This document shows, in pieces, positions 44,468 to 56,705 of a stretch of 64,000 nt of DNA. How positions within the stretch are numbered: the stretch's first letter is position 1; every line of letters begins with the position of its first letter. Origin of the DNA: Stomoxys calcitrans (lineage: Eukaryota > Arthropoda > Insecta > Diptera > Muscidae). Both the position numbers and the translations under genes were made by a program. The stretch covers positions 181,954,571-182,018,570 of the forward strand of contig NC_081552.1 in the NCBI RefSeq assembly GCF_963082655.1. Reading direction: 5' to 3'. The notes beneath the pieces were generated by a model. The model was not told where the DNA came from and did no database searches. It was given only the letters and a program-made list of their open reading frames with translations.

Positions 44468-47194
44468 CTGGTTTCTAATAGCTGCCATGTAAACCGATCT
44501 CGGGTCGGCCGCTAGAGGGCGCAATTATTATTCGATTTGGCTGAAATTTTGCATGAGGTTTTTTTTTATGACTTCCAACAACTGACTTGGCGGTGAAGGC
44601 CAGAGGACTGACGTCAATAAACTTAGTTAACCCGAAGCCTTTCGGGTCGACGCAGTCCGACTTTAGAGCGTGGACAACGAATGCGTATGCAACACTGTGG
44701 AACAGCGAAACGGTCGATAGGACGGCGAAAACCCTATGGGGGATCCAGATCGTGAGAAGACGAGGCTATTACTGAAAGGAAGCAAGAAGGAGGTCAGTAT
44801 AGCTATTGGTATCATAACGGGACACATAGGACTACGAGCTCACTTATGTAAAATCGGTGCGGCAAGTGGTAGCATGTGTAGGGCATGCGGGGAAGATGAT
44901 GAGACGTTGGAGCATTTCCTTTGTCATTGCCCGGCTTTCGGTTCTAACAGATATCGGCACTTAGGTGGGGACACTATTCCAGACATCAACCAAGTAAAGG
45001 GAGTGGCATGGAAAACAATTAAGGATTCTGTGAGTAGCACGAAATTCCTAACTTAAAATTTTCTTTTCGAGGTTACTTTTTAGTTTTTGGAGCGCAAAAC
45101 AAGCCGATTACTCCTTTAGGTGTATGTCTATGGTGGCATGGGGCAGATTAATATCTGCACCCTCTATTCAACCTAACCCTAAACCTACTAAACTGTGCTA
45201 AGTATGGTCAAAGTCCGTTCATAACCTGATATAGCTCCCATAAAAGCCGATTTTCCTTATTGACTTCTTTGTGCTGTAGAGGGTGCGATTTGGCTGAAAT
45301 TATGCACCAAGAGTTTTCTTTCGACCGTCAACAACTGTGGCAAGTATGGTTCAAATCGGTTCCCATGTAAACCGGTCTCAGATTTTGACTTCTTGCTAGA
45401 GGGCGCCATTATTATCCTATATGGCTGAAATTATGAACCAAGTGTTTTATTTTGACTTCCAACAACTGTGCCAAGTCCTAATCGGTTCATAACTCCCATA
45501 TATATCGATCTCGGATCTTAATTTCTTGAGCCGCTAGAGCGCACAATTATTATCCGATTTGGCTGAAATTTTGCATGAACTGTTTTGTTCTAAATTCTAA
45601 AAACTGTGCCAAGTAAGGTTCAATTCGGTCCATAACCTGATATAGCTCCCGATCTCGGATATTATCTTGGAGAGCCTATAGAGGGCGCAATTATTATTTG
45701 TTTTGGCTGAAATTTAGCTTTTAGTGCTTTGGTTTGCCCATCAACAAATGAGTCAAGTATGGCACAAATCGGTTTATTACTTGATATAGCTCCCATATAA
45801 ATCGATCACGCATCTTGAATCCGTGAGCTTCTAGAGGGCGCAATTATCATTTAATGTTGCGGAAATTTTGCATGACCGATTCAGACCAAGTATGATCCAT
45901 AACCTGCTATAATTCCTATATAAACAGATTTCTCGATTTTATTCCTTGAGCCACTTTAGGGCGGAATTATTATTCAATTTGGCTGAAATTTTGCACAATG
46001 AATTCCACTTTGGTCTCCAACAGCCAAGCCAAGTATGGCCCCGAACGGTCATAACTTGGTATATCTCCCTTATAAACCGATCTCGGATCTTGAATTCGTG
46101 AGTAATTATTATCTGATGTTGCTGAAATTTTGCATGACCGATTCAGACCATACTTGGTCCTTAACCTGATATAACTTCCATATAAACAGAATTCTTGAAT
46201 TTATTCCTTAAACCACTTTAGGGCGGAATTATTATTCAATTTGGCTGAAATTTTGCACAATGAATTCCTCTTTGATCTCCAACAGCCAAACCAAGTATGG
46301 CCCCAAACGTTCGTAACTTGGTATAGCTCCCATATAAACCTATTTCGGATCTTGACTTCTTGAGCCGCTAGAGGGCGCAATTATTATCCGATTTGGCTGA
46401 AATTTTGCTAGAATTGTTTTGATCAACAACTGTGTCAAGTATGGCCGAAATTGGTTTTAAACCTGATGTAGCTCCCATATAAACCGATCTCGTATCTTCA
46501 CTTCTAGAGCTGCTAGTGGGCGCAATTATTAACAGATTTGGCTGAAGTTTAGCATGAAGTGGTTTGATCTGACTTGCTTCAACTGTACAATGTATGGTCC
46601 AAATCGGTTCATAATCTGATGTAGCTCTCATATAAATATATGTCAGATCTTTATTTCTTGAGCCGCTAGAGGGCGCAATTATTATCCGATTTGGCTGAAA
46701 TTTTACACAGAGTGTTTTGGTTTGACCATCAACAACTGTGTCAAGTATGACCCAAATCGGTGCATTACGTGATATAGCTTCCGTATAAACCGATCTCGGA
46801 TCTCGAATTCGTGAGCCTCTAGAGGGCGCAATTATCATCCGATGTTGCTGAAATTTTGCATAAAGTGGTTTGTTTTGACTTCCAGCAACTGTACCAAGTA
46901 TGGTTTGAATCAGTCTATAACCTGATATAGCTCCCATATAAACAGATTTCTCGATTCTATTTCTTGAGCCACTTTAGTATCCGATTTGGCTAAATTTTGC
47001 ACGTTGGATTCCACTTTGGTCTCCAACAGCCAAACCCAAGTATGGCCCCAATCCGTTCATAACTTGGAATAGCTCAAATTACATATAAATTTGTATCCAT
47101 TATCCTTTGTTTGCCTATAAAGAAATAGCGGCCAATGAACTTGACAAATGCTATCCATGGTGGATGGCCGAACTTAGCACTCTTTTACTTGTTT
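44468..47194 (+). mobile_element. Long DINE-like element, internal array and 3' end, with LOA insertion
   Basis: Roughly fifteen ~145-150-bp units (CTAGAGGGCGCAATTATTAT, CCGATTTGGCTGAAATTTTG, TCCAACAACTGTG) run to a degraded 3' end: CATGGTGGATGGCCGAACTTAGC, then ACTCTTTTACTTGTTT at 47178-47193. A LOA fragment (44585-45189) sits between ...CCAACAACTG and AACTGTGCTAAG, in the middle of one unit. The 5' terminus is absent. Confidence 0.7.
44585..45189 (+). pseudogene. 5'-truncated LOA-type LINE insertion
   Basis: It begins inside RNase H (LAVKARGLTSINLVNPKPFG) and continues through WNSETVDRTAKTLWG. The C-terminal finger CRACGEDDETLEHFLCHC follows (about 44875-44930), then the 3' UTR and a CCTAACCCTAAACC end. 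AACTG occurs at both borders (44580-44584 and 45190-45194), a possible short target-site duplication. One frameshift near 44740 splits the coding region. Confidence 0.75.
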
Positions 47195-48604
47195 TGTCTT
47201 GTGTGTGTGTTGTTTAATTTTTCTGTCGTTTTTGCTATATTGTACCGTGCTATGGCGTATCGCTATTTGTCTTTCTCTGTCCTCTTTTTCTCTTCTACCT
47301 TTTGCTATGGGGGACACAATGGACCTATAGTACGTATGCTATCCAATTATAGTAAAAAATGTGGAATGATCTCTTTGCTTTTGTTTGTATGTCTTTGTCA
47401 TATCACAGTCTTTGAACTGAAATACCAAATATATTCAATCTCAGTTAAATCAACCATGTGAACGGTCTTAACTCATTGCTTTCCGTTCAAATAATTATCA
47501 ACTCTCGTTGAACTTCTCTTTGAGTTTTTTTTTCCGATTGGATTTAATAGAGTTTTACGTATTCCATGGCAACTGGCTAGCTCAACAGTATCTGAAAAGT
47601 CACTACTCGACCAAACTCTCTTCCACTCAAAATTTCCTGTATATGTTTGGCTCGCGCTGGTTGCGTTGGTGTGTTACCATAATCCACCATTTAACGTTCA
47701 TTAATTAAATTTTAATGTATTTTTCTCATCAAATCTCATTATTATTTTTTTTTGCGTTTGCTTCCTTTTTCCACATTGTCATTCATTGATGCTGAAGAAG
47801 ACAAAGGAAACATGGGATGATTTGTTTAAATTTCATTTTAATGATCGCTTCACGTCATTCCATTACAAAAGAATTATTCTTGGTGTAAGTGTGTGTGTGT
47901 GTGTGTGTGTGGCTTTGTTGGGTGCTTCGTTGCTAAAGCCTCCCATCTCTGGCCAAAGGATAAATGCATGTGACACAGCAGCATTTCCATATACATATGT
48001 GTGCGTATACTCAAGTTTCTGAATGTGCTGCCGTGTGATTTTTAAGTACTTAAAATATCATGTGTGCGTGTGTGTGTGCAAAACCGTATGTTTTGTTATG
48101 CTTCTCAAAAGGTATCATCATTAACAAGCCACTGGATAAGGTAATCCTAAACATGCTCAAGGACATAATAATGTTATGTCTTTGGGATCTTTTCCTTTCT
48201 GCTGCTTCTTGTCATGGTTATAAGGAAATTTAAAGGTGTCTGGAGGAACATACACACCTAACTGCTAAGCCATTTAGAAAATACGTGCCACTGTCATTTG
48301 TCACATGTGGGTAGGACATGCAAATACGAATTAATCGCTTAATCCTACTTACAAGCCACAAACACACAAACATAAACATTTACACGGACACCCTTTTAAC
48401 TAAGTGGATTTGACATTGTTAATAAAAGTTATCGTAGAAGCTTAAAAAATATTAATCAAAAAATCATTGAAAAATCTATAAAGTAATTGGATAAAAACAA
48501 ATATTAAGTTAAGCTGCCGGGAATTGAATCCATAACCATAGCAAGTTGTGCTCTCTTCTATTTCGGCTGCTGGGGAGCTTCAGATGGTAGCTTCCTAAAT
48601 TAGA
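47195..48604. other. Repeat-poor island with (TG)n microsatellites
   Basis: Unique AT-rich sequence. (TG)n tracts lie at about 47887-47911 and 48061-48080. Open stretches here (for example 47135-47461) begin in DINE sequence or lack gene features. No exon recognised. Confidence 0.45.
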
Positions 48605-50385
48605 TTTTATGAAAAACAAGCTGAACCCGGCCCGCTTCGCTGCGCCTTCTGTTACTTTATATGGAGCAATATTTTCCTTTGTATATTTATTTTCGACAAT
48701 TAAAGACCTTTTAGTGAAATACCATGCTACGAAAATAGTATATGGCTTGACTAACAGTTTAACAATATATGTGCTCAAATACCATTTATTTAAACCCCAT
48801 ATTGCTATTGGTTTAATGGGAGTTTACAGGACGAGGGGTCCCCCAAACACATGGCCACAAAATTGGCTATCGAATTCGTTTTCTAATCTCAAATACTTTT
48901 CATTTGAGCCACATATTGGCATGGTCGAAAAATTTTTACCCTTTGGTGGGTGTTTTGAGGAAGGGATGATGCCCTAAATACATGGACCTACATTTGGATA
49001 TCAAATTCGTAATCTACTCCCAAATACCTTTATTTGAGCCCCATATTGCGATGGTTCTTGCTCTGGCCCAAAATACCTTTCATTTAAGCCCAAAATTGAC
49101 ATGGTCGTTAAATATGCTCGATTGAGGGGTGTTTTGGGGAGTGGGGTGGTCTCCCAAATACTAAGCCCTGAAAATACATCAGCAACGTGCTCTATTCTCA
49201 TATATCTATATATCATTTATTTGAACCCCATATTGCCATTGGACTCAAAATTGGATATCAAAATCGTTTCTAATCTAAAATACCATTCATTTAAATCCCT
49301 TATTGCAAAAGTCAGCAAATATGTCCGGTTTGGAGTATCGGGTCTAAAAACTATGAATATCGAGTTCCCCTGTCTTGAAGACCCAAATTGTCTTGAATGT
49401 TGGTGCCAGATTCATCGTCTACTATCAAATACCTTTTATTTGAGCCCCATTTTCCATAGTCGGCAAACATGACTGGTTTGGTGAGTGTTTTGGGAGATTG
49501 GGCGGCCACTCAGTGACTTGGCTTTGAAAATATATATCAGATTCATGTTCTACTCTATAAAACCTCTTATTTGAGCCTCATATTGCAATGGTCAGCAAAA
49601 AGTTCCTGTTTGGGTTGTGTTATGGGAGTGGGGTGGCCCCATAGACACTTTTCCCGAATATTGATATCAGATTTGTGCTTTACTTCCAAAGACCTTTGAT
49701 TTGAGCCCCATATTGCTATGGTCGGATGTTGGGGGATGTTCTCGTAGATAGGCGGTCCCCAAACACTTGGGCCCACATCTGAATATCAAATTCGTATTCG
49801 ACACTCAAATACCTTTTTTTAAGCCCCATATTGCCATGGTCAGTAAATAAGTCCTGTGTGGGGGGCGTTTTGGGAAGTGGTGGACCCCCAGAAACTGAGT
49901 CCCACATTTGAATATCAAATTCGTATCTTACTCGCAAATACCTTTCATTTGAGTACCATATTGCCATGGTCGGTAAATATGTACGATTTAGGGGTGTTTT
50001 TGCGGGTTGGGGTGGTCCCCCAAACACTTAGTGCGTCAATTGGATATCAGATACGGTTTCTAATCTTAAATACCTTTCACTTGAGTCCCATATTGTCGTG
50101 ATTGGCCTATATATATATATATTTGATAAGTTTTGAGGGTGGGGCGGTCCCCCTAGGTACCCCATCCGATATTCGGATACCAAATTTTTGTTTGTACTAT
50201 TACTATAAGAGAGCACACAAAATTTGGCTTAAATCGCACCATCCATTTCCGAGATCCGGCGTTTCTGAAAATTAGGGTAAGGAAGAGGGTCCGCCCCCCT
50301 TTAGATAGTTAAAAAAATCGGTTCAGGCGTTTCTCAGTCTATAAGGAACACACAAACAAACACAAATTGGTTTTTATATATTTTA
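48605..50385 (+). repeat. Family P element, near complete
   Basis: The head CTGAACCCGGCCCGCTTCGC is at 48621 and the tail at 50200-50380 (CACAAACAAACACAAATTGG). The interior matches 32105-33953 unit by unit with moderate divergence; both copies share the order of units, so they are copies of one element, not independent satellites. Confidence 0.6.
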
Positions 50386-50530
50386 TGAAAAATTTCGTGG
50401 AAATTTGGTTTTCGCAAACAATTGCGTGGAAATTTAATTTTCATAGAAAAACCCTTGGTAATTTGGTTTCCGTTAAATTTTGTCAAAATTTGATTTTGAT
50501 AGCAAATGTCAAAATTCGTTTTTCACAAAA
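50386..50530. other. Unassigned AT-rich stretch
   Basis: It has several imperfect AATTTGGTTTTC-type short repeats (about 50400-50520). No element ends. Confidence 0.35.
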
Positions 50531-50534
50531 AATC

Positions 50535-50706
50535 TGAACTTCAAATCAAGCGGCTAGCTTTGCGCGTTCGACCGCTATCGTGATTTCGACAGACGGACGG
50601 ATCTAGAATATATATTCTTTATGGGGTCGTAGATCAATATTTCGCGGTGATACAAACGGAATGACTAGATTAGTATACCCCCATCCTATGGTGGTGCGTA
50701 TAAAAT
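50535..50706 (-). mobile_element. DINE-like 5' terminal fragment, minus strand
   Basis: CGTGATTTCGACAGACGG (50579-50596), AAACGGAATGACTAGATTAG, then CCCCCATCCTATGGTGG and GTATAAAA at 50702 are the inverted 5' end. Confidence 0.65.
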
Positions 50707-50719
50707 TGGTATGGCGGAA

Positions 50720-50770
50720 ATGTCGCACTGTTGCACGCCGTTAGGACGGGGCTATAAAAGGAAGTCCCGG
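50720..50770 (+). mobile_element. SINE body fragment
   Basis: TGTCGCACTGTTGCACGCCG, then GGGGCTATAAAAGGAAGTCCC, matches the SINE body at 25995-26040 (inverted). It lacks the tRNA-like head. Confidence 0.55.
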
Positions 50771-50777
50771 CAACAGT

Positions 50778-51383
50778 ATGCATATAGTAAAGGCAAATCC
50801 CGCCTTCTCTGAGGATGGCAAAATCCGCATCGTTTGGGTGCGGGGCCATAACGGAGTAAGGGGAAATGAAAGGGCAGACGATTTGGCGGTGAAGCCCAGA
50901 GGACTGCCGTCAATAATCTTGGTTAACCCGAAGCCTTTCGGGTCGACGCAGTCCGAGTTAAGGGAGTGGGCGACGAATGCGCATGCAACATTGTGGAACA
51001 GCGAAACGGTCGGTAGGACGGCGAAAATCCTATGGGGGGATCCAGATCGTGAGAAGACGAGGCTATTACTGAAAGGAAGCAAGAAGGAGATCAGTATAGC
51101 TATTGGAATCATAACGGGAAACATAGAACTACGAGCTCACTTATGTAAAATCGACGCGGCAAGTGAGATCATGTGTAGAGCATGCGGGGAAGATGATGAG
51201 ACGTTGGAGCATTTCCTTTGTCATTGCCCGGCTTTCGCGTATGACAGATACTGGCATTTAGGTGGAGACACAATACCAGATATGAACCAACTTAGGGGAG
51301 TGGTATTGAAAACAAATGCCAAATTTTGGAAAGGGCAAAAAAGGCAAATCTTGCCTATACACCTAAAAGAGAGCCATTGGTAA
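50778..51383 (+). CDS. LOA-type LINE RNase H C-terminus plus zinc finger (longest intact LINE frame)
   Basis: An open frame of 201 codons. Residues ~17-37 (RIVWVRGHNGVRGNERADDL) carry the conserved His, Asn and Asp of the RNase H active-site end. A LOA-typical domain (LPSIILVNPKPFGS, WNSETVGRTAKILWG) follows, then a C-x2-C-x8-H-x4-C finger (CRACGEDDETLEHFLCHC, ~134-151). The last ~25 residues after VVLKTN differ from the other copies, so the frame runs out of the LOA element into R1 sequence near 51315. It is a 5'- and 3'-truncated fragment; expression is unlikely without the upstream domains, and the ATG is not the native start. Confidence 0.65.
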   Translation: MHIVKANPAFSEDGKIRIVWVRGHNGVRGNERADDLAVKPRGLPSIILVNPKPFGSTQSELREWATNAHATLWNSETVGRTAKILWGDPDREKTRLLLKGSKKEISIAIGIITGNIELRAHLCKIDAASEIMCRACGEDDETLEHFLCHCPAFAYDRYWHLGGDTIPDMNQLRGVVLKTNAKFWKGQKRQILPIHLKESHW

Positions 51384-54300
51384 AAGATGGGGGTTTAAAC
51401 CGCATGTGACAGAGGTGGAAATAAGGAGGTGTTCTGCGAGTCCGTCAAGGGTACTTTTAAGGAAGCCCCAGTCGTGCAGGACCTACGACCAAAGGCGACG
51501 AAAGACGATAGAGATTCGCTTTCTGGACTCCCTCTCCACCGCCGAAGAGATCACTGATGCGGTGATCTAGGCAACGGGAACAACAGGTGGAGAAGTGAAT
51601 GTGCAGCTAACTGCACTTTATTTAAGAGAGCAAAGGAGAATCTTCGTCTCCCTACAAGCTAGCTACACCAACGTGTTGCTGTAGTTCAGCAGGCTCCTAA
51701 TTGGAATGACAAATTAGTTGAGAACATACCGAGAAGAGAGAAAACATGTGTGTTTAGGGTGTGTTAGGGCTGATCATCTACAGTGGGAAAGCAAGGGACC
51801 CGATAAAAACGAATGGGACTATGCATTAAATGCGGCAAGAGTGGACACAAGATGAAGGAGTGCACTAACCCTTTGAATCGCTGTACTTGCTCGCACAATG
51901 GAAAGGATCCGACGGATCACCTTCTTGGCTCAGGAAGATGAAAAGGAGGCACTCAGCAGGCACTTCTAAGAATACCGCAGGCTAACATCCGCAGCGGAAA
52001 TGTAAACGGCTACACTTGGAAGCAGCTAGATCACTTCATGCTGTTTAGCTGTTATCTCACCCCTAGTGACAGTGTCGAAGCCTTCGAGGCCTTCGACGCC
52101 TAAACGGGCATCACATAGTAGCTGGCATTTTTCAACTCTCGAGCGGTAGAGTGGGGCATGCCAACGACAAGATGAAGACGAGTTCTTGCCATGGCCGCAT
52201 AGACTGGTTTACTCGTTGTGAACACTGGAAAAGTGCCAACCTTTAGGCGACTCGGGTGCGATGGTACTATGCCGGACACCACCCTTGCGTCCGAGGAAAT
52301 CATCGGGAGGATAACAGAGTGAAGTGTACTAGGAACTTACACGGCAAGCGACCACCAGTATATTGGTTGCCCAAAAAGTAATTGCGGATTTTTTAAAAGA
52401 AAGTAAATGTATTTTTAATAAAAATTAGAATGAACTTTAATCAAATATACTTTTTTTTGCACTTTTTTTCTAAAGCAAGCTAAAAGTAACAGCTAATAAC
52501 TGACAGAAGAAAAAATGCAATTACAGAGTCAAAAGCTGTGAAAAAATTTGTCAACGCCGACTATATGAAAAATCCGCAATTACTTTTTGGGCAACCCAAT
52601 ATTATGTTCTCATTAAATACTAGAAGGGACACAGCTAATGGAGAATGAGCACAAGTACACGAAAGTGAACAAGCTCGACACCTCGAAACTCCTAGCGGAT
52701 AATGACCGGCAAGCCTAGCGGTCAGAGCAGATTGAACAAGACGTTCCGTCGACAGCGGGTCGAGCGATGGGCACCATAGAGAACGAATGCAAAAAATCAA
52801 TGCCAAGACTCAAAAGGCCGAGGTGAAATATAACCGCAGTACACTGGTGAAATGATGCTATAGCTGAGCAGCAAAACAGCTGCATTAAACTAAGACCTAG
52901 AATATATGAGAACTCGACGCAATAGCACGGAAAACTGAAACAGAACACGCTCTATTCAAGGAGGCAAATATGTTACTCGCTGCCGTAATAAAAAGGAGCA
53001 AAAAAGGTAAGTGGTAGGAATTAAGAGAATATAAAAACCGAAACCCTTGGTTCCTCAGATACAAAATTGTGATGGAAAAACTCGGTACACAGAGCCCAAA
53101 AGCGGAGATTGACGCGAGATCAATGGTTAATATTGTCCACACACTCTTTTCCTGTGACGACCGTAGAAAAAATTATGTTTATGAAGAGCCCACTGACAAC
53201 ATAAACCTGTTTACGATAGAGGAGCTAAGGAATGCAGTCCGCAGTCTTTAGAACAGAAAAGCCCCTGGTCCTGACGGAATACGGGCCGAGGTCATCTGGC
53301 AGATTGCTGAAAACAGACAAGAGCTGGTGCTCATACAGACCACTATGTATGCTGGACACGGCCGGCAAGCTTTTGGAGCAACTTATGAAGCCACGGCTCC
53401 AGGACGCCATCATTGAGGATGGAAAGGAGTGAATATGAGGTCACATCAGGAGCGGCGCAAGGCTCCATACTTGGACCGAATCGTTGGAATGCCAGTTATG
53501 ATGGAATACTTTGAACAGAAATGCCAGACGCATCCCTTCTATTTAGTAGGATATGCTGATGACATCGCTGCAGTCATCGCGGCAGAAGACGCTGAAGGTG
53601 CAGAACGCAAACTACGACAGGTGATTCTAAGGGCAAAAGAGTGGCTGGACTCCCACGGCTTGCAATTTGAAATCCAGAAGATGCAGTTGTACTCCTAACG
53701 AGAAAAAATATCCCAGTTGAAGTGGATATGCACATAGACTATGAACTGGTGAAAACCAAGAGATCGGACAAATATCTAGGTATTCGACTAGATAATAAGC
53801 TATGCAGAGCAAATAAGTCATGCGATAACAAAGGCCGCGAAGATAACGGCTCAACTCAGCCGACTGATGACAAACATAGGTGGGCCTCTTCCTAGCAAGC
53901 GCAGACTCTTAATGGAGACATGCAATAGCATCCTCTTCTATGGGAGTGATATATGGGGCCAGCCACTGCAGACAACTTGCCGAGCGAAATCCCTGCTCTC
54001 GGTACAGAGGGTAACTGCTCTTAGAGTCATATCATCCTACCGGACAGTGGCGGAGACGCAGCTCTTGTAAAAACCGGAATAGAATAACCTACTGGTCGTA
54101 GGTCTATGGGAATCGAATAAGACTCTACACCGCGAAGTGTAACAACCAGAGATGACAGGGTGAGATTCAAATCAGGTATGGCAACAAAGGTGGACAAATG
54201 AGAATCAGGCCAGGTGGACGCGACGAATATTACCCGATGTACGGATATGAGAGATAGGAAGCATGGCAACGTTAACTACTACGTCACACAGCTGTTGACA

Positions 54301-54755
54301 TGTCCATGGTTACTTCCGGAAATACCTGCATAGAATGGGCAAATGCACGTCAAGTAAGTGCATTTATGAGATACTAGCCGTTACAGACAATGTGAAACAC
54401 ACACTCTTCCATTTCGAGCGATGCGTCGAATTGGAAACAGCGTTTGGTAAAGGGAAGTTTCGTCTGAGACAATAGTCCAGAGAATGCTGGAATACGAGAG
54501 GAGGTAGGAGGGGGTGATGAGGACTGCGCAGGTAGAAGGTAGACGTGGACGCTGATATGACGATAACGATGATATGGATTATCACCAGATATGGGGTCCA
54601 CCTCGAAGTAATGCGAAAGCGTCTCCGAGGTGAAATTAATCCCCAGGGGTGACACAGGGTGGGTTGTTAGCCGGTGTCGTTGATAACGGCATAAGGCGTG
54701 TGACGTACTCGCCACATGCGTAAAGCATTTTCCCATCCTGACCTGCAAAAAAAAA
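51316..54755 (+). pseudogene. R1-clade LINE, degenerate, with nested mariner MITE
   Basis: ORF1 remnant: IRFLDSLSTAEEITDAV (about 51510-51570), then a CCHC knuckle C-IK-C-GKSG-H-KMKE-C (about 51815-51860). Endonuclease: EWGMPTTR (about 52150), VVNTGKVPTFRRLGCDGTMP and a SDHQYI end (about 52340-52360). RT: FTIEELRNAVRSL, then NRKAPGPDGIRAEV (53208-53290), YRPLCMLDTAGKLLEQL (about 53333-53385) and VGYADDIAAVIAAEDAE with YADD intact at about 53551-53562. Thumb: KYLGIRLDNKL, LFYGSDIWGQ. C-terminus: VKHTLFHFERC. The poly(A) tail is at 54747-54755. Many stops. R1-clade members often insert site-specifically; this one is not in 28S rDNA. Confidence 0.75.
52363..52599. mobile_element. Mariner-type MITE (237 bp) with TA target duplication
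   Basis: The left end TTGGTTGCCCAAAAAGTAAT and right end, inverted, TTGGGTTGCCCAAAAAGTAA form ~31-bp terminal inverted repeats (one base missing in the left). TA flanks both sides (52361-52362 and 52600-52601). No transposase is encoded. It is inserted in the endonuclease/RT linker of the R1-clade LINE. Confidence 0.85.
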
Positions 54756-54774
54756 CCGTGTCTTGCATTAGCGG

Positions 54775-55410
54775 TATACTACAGTTGTCAGACCTATTGT
54801 ACCACCTACTGTTCAATACGCAGCCGGATACAAAGGATTACTTGTTTGTGCATCAAAGCCGTACTGAGAACGACATCATCTGATGCACTGAATTCAATGC
54901 TGCACCTAATGCCTCTGGACAGTGTGACGAGATAAAATGCACTGCTGTGAGGCTAAGGGAGCATTTTTCTGGTCATGCGTTGACTACGGAGGATAACACA
55001 TCCTTGATACAGTGCTCGATGTTTCAGGCAGTGTGGATTACACATTGCCTGAGCTGTTTTTAAATTAAAGTACTGTACCACTATTACCGTTAGAACCCAT
55101 TGGAATTACAATAGCCCTAACAACGAGGATGGTATGGTCATGGACTGTCTTGGATTGTAGAAGGAGATTAACGCATTCTAAAAAGATGGCACAATCTGCA
55201 TCCCTTTGATGTCGGGCCATAGTTTAGTTAGGCGGAACGGGATGGCAGACGATTTGGCTGTAAGGGCCAGAGGATGTGCGCTACAGTCAGAGTTAATGGC
55301 ATGTGCGACGTGAAACGCTCGGAAGTACTAACAAAATTCTATTTGGCATCCACATTGTGAGAAGATGTGGCTATTACTGAGTAGAAGTAGAAAGGATGTC
55401 AATATTATTG
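54775..55410 (+). pseudogene. Very degenerate LOA-type LINE piece
   Basis: In shifting frames: IKAVLRTTSSDALNSMLHLMP-like (about 54850-54915), a WSWTVLDCRRRL-like stretch, then KMAQSASL and a GWQTIWL / ARGCALQSELMA-like stretch (55240-55310), which track the end of RNase H in 37.9-38.5 kb. This is more mutated than the other LOA copies and so probably older. Confidence 0.5.
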
Positions 55411-55690
55411 AAACATTTGAAATTTTCAATTAATTATTGAATTGATCCAATAAAAAATGATTGAAATTTTTGAAAATTTCAATTAATTTTTTAATTGATC
55501 CAATTAAAATATGATTTGAAAATAATTATGATCCGATTAAAAAAATGATTGAATCAATAAATTTTTTAATAGAAAATTGTGATTGAAAAATTTTTAATAT
55601 TCGATTAAAACATTAATTGAATACTATTATTTCTTAATTGAAAATGGCAAAAATATCACTCACGACAGTAACTGAAAAAAGTCATATTTA
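55411..55690. repeat. AT-rich minisatellite of 'TTGATCCAATTAAAA' type
   Basis: ATTGATCCAAT recurs at 55441 and 55494 (period ~53) with many AATTAATT and TGATTGAA variants and local palindromes (AAATTTTCAATTAATT). It is low-complexity and encodes nothing. Confidence 0.65.
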
Positions 55691-55691
55691 A

Positions 55692-56705
55692 TTAAACAAG
55701 TAAAAAGGCGTTAAGTCCGGTCGGGCTGAACTTTTGATACCCACCACCTAGGGTATATATCTGTAAACCACCGTCATAATGCGAAATATGGTCCGATTTG
55801 GACACAATTCTAGCCGACATTGAGTGGTAGCTATATCAAAATATAGACCGATCTGAATCATTTACGACACGGATGTCGAAAAGCCAAACATAAGTCACTG
55901 TGTCAAATTTCAGCGAAATCGGATTATAAATGCGCCTTTTATGGGGCCAAGACTTTAAATCGAGACATCGGTCTATATGGCAGCTATATCCAAATATAGA
56001 TCGATTTGGGCCAAGTTTCAGAAAAATGTCGAAGAGCCTAACACAACTCACTGTCCCAAATTTCGGCGAAATCGCACAATAAATGCGCCTTTTATGGGCC
56101 CTTAGAGCTTAAATCGAGAGATCGCTCTATATGGCAGCTATATGCAAATCTTGATCGATCTAGGTCAAATTGAAGAAGAATGTTAAAGGGCCTAACTGTC
56201 CCAAATTTCGGGAACAATTAATGCGCCTTTTATGGGCCCAAGACCTTATATCGGGAGATCGGTCTATATGGCAGCTATGTCCAAAACTGGACCGATCTGG
56301 GCCAACTAAAGAAGGATGTCGAAGGTCCTGACACAATTCACTATCCCAAATTTTTGTCAAATCGAACAATAAATGCGCCTTTTATGGGCCCAAGATCTTA
56401 AATTGAGAGATCGATCTATATGGCAGATATATCCAAATCCGAACCGATCTAAACCAAATTGCAAAATGATGTCGAAGGCCCTAACACAACACACTGTCCC
56501 AAATTTCAGCAAAATCGGATAATAAATGTAGCTTTTATAAGCCTAAGACCCTAAATCGGGGGATCGGTCGATATGGGGGCTATATCAAGATGTAGTCCGA
56601 TATAGCCTAACTTCGAACTTAACCTGCTTAAGGACAAAAAAAAGAATCTGTGCAAAATTTCAGCTCAATATCATTATTTTTAAAGACTGTAGCGTGATTT
56701 CAAAA
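55692..56705 (-). mobile_element. DINE-like element (subfamily of 14905-16216), minus strand
   Basis: The inverted 3' end ACAAGTAAAAAGGCGTTAAG is followed by a degraded hairpin (CGGTCGGGCTGAAC) and GATACCCACCACC at 55737-55749. Five to six internal units with TCTATATGGCAGCTATATCC follow. The 5' end is not clear; sequence changes near 56705. Confidence 0.65.

Noticed and set aside
47135..47461. 108-codon open frame with hydrophobic segments
   Set aside because: It starts inside a DINE-like 3' end and continues into AT-rich unique DNA; hydrophobic runs are expected from T-rich sequence.
51316..54755. R1 element as evidence for rDNA
   Set aside because: No 28S sequence flanks it; the neighbours are LOA fragments.
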